From contig JAANXG010000072.1 in the NCBI GenBank assembly GCA_018263405.1, positions 1 to 10,969 on the forward strand: a DNA stretch of 10,969 bases. The letters are read 5' to 3'. The DNA is from Gammaproteobacteria bacterium (GTDB lineage: Bacteria; Pseudomonadota; Gammaproteobacteria; Arenicellales; JAANXG01). This document shows positions 7,067 through 10,969 of the stretch, one piece after another (positions within the stretch are counted from its first letter, which is position 1; every line of letters starts with the position of its first letter). Made by a program: the position numbers and the translations under genes. The notes below the pieces were generated by a model. That model was not told where the DNA came from and did no database searches. It was given only the letters and a program-made list of their open reading frames with translations.

Positions 7067-7549
7067 TTATTCTTGTAGTTCTTTGACCCGGCGATACATC
7101 GCGCCGTTCATGAGTTCGCTGATTCCCCGGCGGGTAAGCGAGTGTACGACGATTTCATCGTCCGTTAAATTAATCGACACTGTCCCGGGTGTGAGCGTGA
7201 TGGAGTTGGCATAGATTACTTTTCCCAGGTCCGGAAGGTCGGCCCGTACATTATTTACGGTGGGGCTGATCGGAAGCTTCGGATCGACGATTCGGATCGC
7301 CACGTCAATGGTGGCCTTGACGATCTGGCCGGCCAGCCAGAATTTGTAACAGCACCATCGAATCCAGTGTATTTGTGTCAGGGCGCTGTCCCGGTCCGTC
7401 GGGCTCGCGCGCAATGCGAGCCATGTGACAAACAGGCAGGATGCCGCTCCGAGGACCAGTAGCGATGGTTTAAAAAACCCGGAAAGCGCGAGCCAAAAGC
7501 ACGCCAGAATAAACAACAGGGTGAGGACTCTTGAAATCTTAACGGTCAT
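7067..7549 (-). CDS. mrpE: Na+/H+ antiporter subunit MrpE
   Basis: The first gene of the antiporter operon, 160 residues. It has two N-terminal helices (about 6-24 and 28-46), an amphipathic segment WLAGQIVKATIDVAIRIVDP (71-90), and a soluble domain with the MnhE signature ANSITLTPGTVSI (114-126) followed by DDEIVVHSL. These define the MrpE/MnhE/MbhA family, which is structural and needed for complex stability. Its place as the promoter-proximal gene is the same as mbhA in archaeal Mbh and unlike the Bacillus order, where mrpE is fifth. No clear Shine-Dalgarno sequence precedes the ATG at 7549. Confidence 0.94.
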   Translation of the reverse strand: MTVKISRVLTLLFILACFWLALSGFFKPSLLVLGAASCLFVTWLALRASPTDRDSALTQIHWIRWCCYKFWLAGQIVKATIDVAIRIVDPKLPISPTVNNVRADLPDLGKVIYANSITLTPGTVSINLTDDEIVVHSLTRRGISELMNGAMYRRVKELQE

Positions 7550-7591
7550 TGAATGCCGGCGGTTATCCGCGTAATCCAGTCAGCTGTTCGT

Positions 7592-7600
7592 ATTGTATCA
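7592..7600 (-). promoter_or_regulatory. extended -10 promoter element for the antiporter operon
   Basis: Read on the minus strand this is TGATACAAT, which is TGn followed by a hexamer one base from TATAAT. It lies about 42 bases before the mrpE start codon, leaving a leader of roughly 35 bases. The -35 position is GC-rich and poor, as is common with extended -10 promoters. No mapping data are available. Confidence 0.45.
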
Positions 7601-7704
7601 AGTGCCGGTACACGGGCCCGCGTTCTCGATTAAGCAAACGTGTCGCCACAACGTGTTTAGCCACCGAGTCTGCAAGGCGCTCCGGTCCGGCGTTGTTTTT
7701 GTTA

Positions 7705-7716
7705 CGTTTCGAAACG
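7705..7716. promoter_or_regulatory. perfect 12-bp palindrome, candidate operator
   Basis: CGTTTCGAAACG is self-complementary over all 12 bases and ends 21 bases before the small membrane protein start at 7738. That is where a regulator could act on the rightward promoter. I do not recognise it as the site of a known regulator. Confidence 0.4.
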
Positions 7717-7737
7717 GGTTCTGATACCCTGACTCCC

Positions 7738-7929
7738 ATGGAGTCCGGGACACTGGGAAAAACCATCGAACGCACCCTGCTATTGGTGCTATTCGCCTTA
7801 CTCTTATTTGCGTCCCCTGTAATGTTCGCATGGGCGCGGGATAGTAGTCCATGGTACACCCCCTACGTTTTGTGGGCCGCTCTTATTGTTGGTGTGGCCT
7901 GGATCAGTCGCTTGCGTAAAGATGTTTAG
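7738..7929 (+). CDS. small membrane protein upstream of the SLC5 sensor kinase (CbrX-like)
   Basis: A 63-residue protein with two hydrophobic helices (roughly residues 11-30 and 41-55), separated by the loop WARDSSPWYTPY and ending in basic SRLRKDV. Small membrane proteins of this size and shape sit immediately before cbrA in pseudomonads and before other SLC5-type kinases, where coupling to the kinase gene is known or suspected. I chose the ATG at 7738 because the open frame upstream, back to 7549, has no membrane-protein character. No clear ribosome site is visible. Its stop overlaps the kinase ATG by 8 bases, so the kinase is probably translated by coupling. It could equally be a small transporter-like subunit of the kinase's symporter domain. 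Confidence 0.75.
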   Translation: MESGTLGKTIERTLLLVLFALLLFASPVMFAWARDSSPWYTPYVLWAALIVGVAWISRLRKDV

Positions 7930-10891
7930 CCTAACGGGCATATTTTTTGCGATATTTCTCTATCTCAGTTTACTGTTCCTGATCGCCTACGCCACGGAAC
8001 ACGGCAAGCTGCCGGCGGGGATGGCGGGCCACCCCCTGACCTATGTCCTATCGCTGGGTGTCTATGCGACGACGTGGACTTATTATGGAAGCGTCGGATT
8101 CGCCGCCGGCCAGGGATACACGTTTCTGACGGTTTATCTGGGCGTGACCATCGCGTTTGCGCTCGCACCTGTGTTGCTGGAACCGCTGTTGCGTCTCGTA
8201 CGCGATTACCAGCTTACGTCGCTTGCCGATCTTTTCGCGTTTCGGTTTCGGAGTCAGGCGGCGGGAATTATGGTGACACTGTTCATGTTGGCGGGCACCT
8301 TGCCTTACCTCGCCCTGCAAATCCAGGCCGTCACGGAAACCATCCGGGTCTTGACACAGGAGGCCGCACCTAAACCGTTGGCATTCGGTTTCTGCTTGGT
8401 GCTGATACTGTTCGCGATTTTGTTTGGTGCCCGGCACATCACTGCTCGGGAGAAACACGACGGGCTGGTTATGGCCGTGGCGTTTGAATCTCTCGTGAAG
8501 CTGATCGCTTTAATGATGATCGGATTATTCGCCGTATTCGGTGTCTTCGGGGGTTTCGAAGGAGTGGAAAGGTGGTTGCAGCAGAACCCGCAGGCACTGG
8601 AAAACCTGTATCGGCCTGTTCGTGAAGGGACCTGGTCAACGCTGTTGTTTCTGGCTTTTGCAGCGGCTTTTCTGTTACCGCGGCAGTTTCACATGACATT
8701 TACGGAGAATATTGAACCGCGCAACTTGCGGATTGCGGCGTGGGGATTTCCGTTGTTCCTGTTGCTGTTGAACCTGCCCATTCCCTTTATTCTTTGGGCG
8801 GGCCAGAGCCTGGCAGCCGGACCCAATCCGGATTATTACGTCCTTGGCATTACGCTGAGCGGCGGTTCCCGGCTGCTCACCGTATTCGCACTGCTCGGCG
8901 GCGTGTCCGCGGCCAGCGCCATGATGATCGTTACCACTGTGGCGTTATCGGCGATGGCGCTGAATCATATCGTCTTGCCGGCCAGTATACCGGACCCAAC
9001 CATTAATCTGTATCGCTGGTTGTTGTGGGGACGCCGGGTTGTGATCGCTGTTATTGTGCTGGCGGGATATAGTTTTTATGTTGCGCTGGAGCACAATCAG
9101 AAACTCGTGGAACTCGGGTTGATCTCTTTTGTGGCGGTAGCCCAGTTCTTGCCGGGCATCGTTGGTGTGCTGTATTGGGACGGCGCCAACCGTAACGGTT
9201 TTATGGCCGGTCTCGGCGGTGGCGCGTTCGTATGGTCCGTCATGCTGTTTATCCCGTTGGTTGACCAGAGCGGTCAGGCAAATACAGGATTCGGCTTTCA
9301 ACCGTGGTTCGACTACACCAGCATGGATAAATGGACATTTGTCACGTTCTGGTCCATGGCCGTCAACGGCGCGTTGTTTGTAGGAGTGTCGCTGTTGACG
9401 AACAAGTCTCCCGACGAGGACGATGCCGCTAGTGCCTGCATTAACGAGACGTTTCTACCCAGTAGCGGTGTTCTTGAACTGTCCTCGACTCGGGAATTCA
9501 CGGAACACTTATCCCGTTTGATCGGCGATGATATGGCTCACAAGGAAGTTCAGCTCGCCCTGAAGGATCTCGGCTTGCACGGGGACGAAACCAATCCTTC
9601 CAACCTTCATCGGCTGAGGGAACGAATCGAACGCAATCTGTCCGGCCTGCTGGGGCCGGAACTCGCACGAAGCGTGGTGAATCAGCAATTAAGAATGGAT
9701 TCGAAGACCCGGACGTTATTTGCCGACAGTATCCGTGTTATTGAAGAGCGCATGGAGTCCTCGCGAACACGGCTGCGGGGTCTCCTCGGTGAACTCGATT
9801 CACTGCGGCGGTATCACCGCCAGGTACTCGAGAAACTGCCCTTGGGCGTGTGTTCCGTCGGGCCGGACCAGGAGATCGTGATCTGGAATCACGCCATGTC
9901 GCTGCTGTCCCGCATCGAGCCGAGCGTGGCGGTGGGCAGCAGCTTGCCTGATTTACCACCACCCTGGAATGACCTGTTGCCCGACTTTCTGGACGGCGAT
10001 CGATCCGAACTAACTAAAGTTCGGGCCGAAGTGTACGGTAATTCCCGGTGGTTGAATCTGCACAAAGCCTATCTGGACCAGCTACCGGGGGTGATGGCGG
10101 GCGTGAATTCGAAAGACTCGTCCGGCACCGTATTGCTGGTTGAGGACATGACCGGCCGCCGCAAACTCGAGTCGGAATTGGCACACGCCGATCGGCTCGC
10201 TTCCCTTGGCCGCCTCGCCGCCGGCGTGGCGCACGAGATCGGCAACCCGGTCACCGGCATTGCGTGTCTGGCGCAGAATCTTCGGGAAGAATCGGAAGAG
10301 CCGGAAGTGAAACAAAATGTTGCCCAGATTCTGGAACAGACCAAGCGCATTAGCGGCATCGTTCGGTCTCTTGTGGGTTTCGGTCACGGTGGGCAGGAGG
10401 CGGACGAGAAGGCCGCTGTAGAGGTACGAGAATGTGTCGACGAGGCCATTCAATTGGTTACGTGGAGTCAGAGCGGCAAGAATACGGAATGCGTGAACGA
10501 GTGCGATCCTGGAATCTGCATTCAAGGGATCCGGCAAAAATTGCTTCAGGTATTTGTAAATTTGCTCACCAATGCGTGCCAGGCCTCGAGTGAGGAAGAT
10601 CGGGTGACGGTATCGATGCGTACGGAACCCGGGTGGATCGAGGTTCGCGTTCTGGATCACGGTCAGGGGATTGCCCCGGCCAACATTGAACGCGTTTTCG
10701 ACCCGTTTTTTACCACCAAAGACCCCGGGGAAGGCACCGGCCTTGGGCTGCCTCTTGTCTACAATATCGTCAAGGAGCACGAGGGACAGGTCGACATCGG
10801 CAGCACGCGGTCCGGCGGAACCGTGGTTCGGATGCGGTTCCCCGCGGCACCCGGCGCCGGGTCGGCGCGTCGGGTGGCGACCGATTCATGA
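7922..10891 (+). CDS. sensor histidine kinase with sodium:solute symporter (SLC5) domain, CbrA-type
   Basis: A 989-residue hybrid of transporter and kinase. Residues about 5-495 form a sodium:solute symporter domain with around 13 helices, including the CbrA-like GGVSAASAMMIVTTVALSAM (326-345). Residues about 520-590 resemble the STAC linker of such kinases, and 595-635 are a likely coiled coil. A PAS-like domain spans about 636-745. The H-box AGVAHEIGNP has H771 as the phosphoacceptor. The ATPase domain shows the N-box VFVNLLTNACQAS (877-889), DHGQGI, FDPFFTTK and GTGLGLPL (938-945). All kinase residues are intact. In pseudomonads CbrA, with CbrB, controls carbon/nitrogen use and its transporter part can move histidine. 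The ligand here is unknown. The ATG at 7922 overlaps the previous gene by 8 bases; an upstream TTG at 7886 is less likely. Confidence 0.93.
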   Translation: MFSLTGIFFAIFLYLSLLFLIAYATEHGKLPAGMAGHPLTYVLSLGVYATTWTYYGSVGFAAGQGYTFLTVYLGVTIAFALAPVLLEPLLRLVRDYQLTSLADLFAFRFRSQAAGIMVTLFMLAGTLPYLALQIQAVTETIRVLTQEAAPKPLAFGFCLVLILFAILFGARHITAREKHDGLVMAVAFESLVKLIALMMIGLFAVFGVFGGFEGVERWLQQNPQALENLYRPVREGTWSTLLFLAFAAAFLLPRQFHMTFTENIEPRNLRIAAWGFPLFLLLLNLPIPFILWAGQSLAAGPNPDYYVLGITLSGGSRLLTVFALLGGVSAASAMMIVTTVALSAMALNHIVLPASIPDPTINLYRWLLWGRRVVIAVIVLAGYSFYVALEHNQKLVELGLISFVAVAQFLPGIVGVLYWDGANRNGFMAGLGGGAFVWSVMLFIPLVDQSGQANTGFGFQPWFDYTSMDKWTFVTFWSMAVNGALFVGVSLLTNKSPDEDDAASACINETFLPSSGVLELSSTREFTEHLSRLIGDDMAHKEVQLALKDLGLHGDETNPSNLHRLRERIERNLSGLLGPELARSVVNQQLRMDSKTRTLFADSIRVIEERMESSRTRLRGLLGELDSLRRYHRQVLEKLPLGVCSVGPDQEIVIWNHAMSLLSRIEPSVAVGSSLPDLPPPWNDLLPDFLDGDRSELTKVRAEVYGNSRWLNLHKAYLDQLPGVMAGVNSKDSSGTVLLVEDMTGRRKLESELAHADRLASLGRLAAGVAHEIGNPVTGIACLAQNLREESEEPEVKQNVAQILEQTKRISGIVRSLVGFGHGGQEADEKAAVEVRECVDEAIQLVTWSQSGKNTECVNECDPGICIQGIRQKLLQVFVNLLTNACQASSEEDRVTVSMRTEPGWIEVRVLDHGQGIAPANIERVFDPFFTTKDPGEGTGLGLPLVYNIVKEHEGQVDIGSTRSGGTVVRMRFPAAPGAGSARRVATDS

Positions 10892-10969
10892 GCCGTATTC
10901 TGGTCATCGACGACGAGGCGGTGATTCGTTCCGCGTTGACGCTTTTGTTGAGCCGAGATCGGAAGAGCA
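10888..10969 (+). CDS. N-terminus of a response regulator, partial (NtrC/CbrB-like expected)
   Basis: The first codons read MSRILVIDDEAVIRSALTLLLS. This is the first strand and helix of a receiver domain, with the acidic pair D8-D9 that binds Mg2+. The ATG overlaps the kinase stop as ATGA (10888-10891), so the two form a cognate pair. With a CbrA-type kinase, a sigma-54-dependent NtrC-family regulator would be expected, but only the receiver start is present and the output domain cannot be seen. The last codons from about 10956 come from adapter sequence and should not be used. Confidence 0.85.
   Translation, partial: MSRILVIDDEAVIRSALTLLLSRDRKS
10956..10969 (+). other. Illumina adapter remnant at the contig end
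   Basis: AGATCGGAAGAGCA is an exact match to the first 14 bases of the standard Illumina TruSeq read-through adapter. It runs to the last base of the window, as expected for untrimmed adapter at a contig edge. It is most likely not genomic. Confidence 0.88.

Larger units (their letters stand above)
7550..7737. promoter_or_regulatory. divergent intergenic region between the antiporter and two-component operons
   Basis: This 188-base region has no credible gene; the rightward frame across it is open but has no protein-like content before 7738. It contains a leftward extended -10 promoter candidate and a 12-bp palindrome (both listed separately). It also has a direct repeat AACGTGT at 7637-7643 and 7650-7656. 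Both operons must start transcription here, so it is the natural place for shared control. Confidence 0.7.

Noticed and set aside
179..7549. Operon as part of a membrane-bound hydrogenase or complex I-like enzyme
   Set aside because: Only the membrane ion-transport module is present; there is no NiFe-hydrogenase-like, iron-sulfur or NADH-binding subunit anywhere in the operon.
7559..7570. GCGG-TTAT-CCGC hairpin just before mrpE
   Set aside because: A four-base stem is too short to claim a regulatory structure without conservation.
8048..8458. 136-codon antisense open frame
   Set aside because: It is antisense to the conserved symporter domain; composition is rich in Q and R, as expected of a shadow frame.
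10082..10780. 232-codon antisense open frame under the kinase catalytic region
   Set aside because: It is antisense to intact histidine kinase motifs; no recognisable domain and no upstream signals.

Overview
The window looks like a contig end from a gammaproteobacterium of moderate-to-high GC. The evidence is a CbrA-type sensor kinase paired with an NtrC-like regulator, together with a Proteobacteria-style multisubunit cation/proton antiporter operon. No rRNA, tRNA, CRISPR array or insertion sequence is visible, so the assignment rests on gene content alone.

About two thirds of the window (positions 7549 down to 179, minus strand) is one tightly packed operon for an Mrp-type Na+(K+)/H+ antiporter. 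In order of transcription it encodes MrpE, MrpF, MrpG, a fused MrpA-C-terminal/MrpB protein, MrpC, a MrpD, a second antiporter-like subunit with NuoL/MrpA-like motifs, an 84-residue two-helix membrane protein, and a third, longer antiporter-like subunit. Most junctions are 4- or 8-base stop/start overlaps, which points to translational coupling. The order E-F-G-A'B-C-D matches the Mrp-derived module of archaeal Mbh/Mbs complexes rather than the Bacillus order A-B-C-D-E-F-G. No hydrogenase or NADH-oxidising subunit is present, so this appears to be a stand-alone secondary antiporter with three ion-translocating channels.

A 188-base divergent region (7550-7737) separates this operon from a rightward two-component operon. 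It holds a good extended -10 promoter for the antiporter operon and a perfect 12-bp palindrome just before the rightward genes. The rightward genes are a 63-residue membrane protein (CbrX-like position), a 989-residue kinase fusing a sodium:solute-symporter (SLC5) domain to linker, PAS and kinase domains, and the first codons of a response regulator that overlaps the kinase stop by ATGA.

The last 14 bases equal the start of the standard Illumina adapter, so the response regulator sequence should be trusted only to about 10955. At the left end (1-178) there is no confident gene. A 40-codon open frame running rightward and ending at 124 might be the tail of a convergent gene.

The shared theme is Na+: an antiporter that exports it and, back to back, a kinase whose sensor belongs to a Na+-coupled transporter family. 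A regulatory link between the two is inference only.
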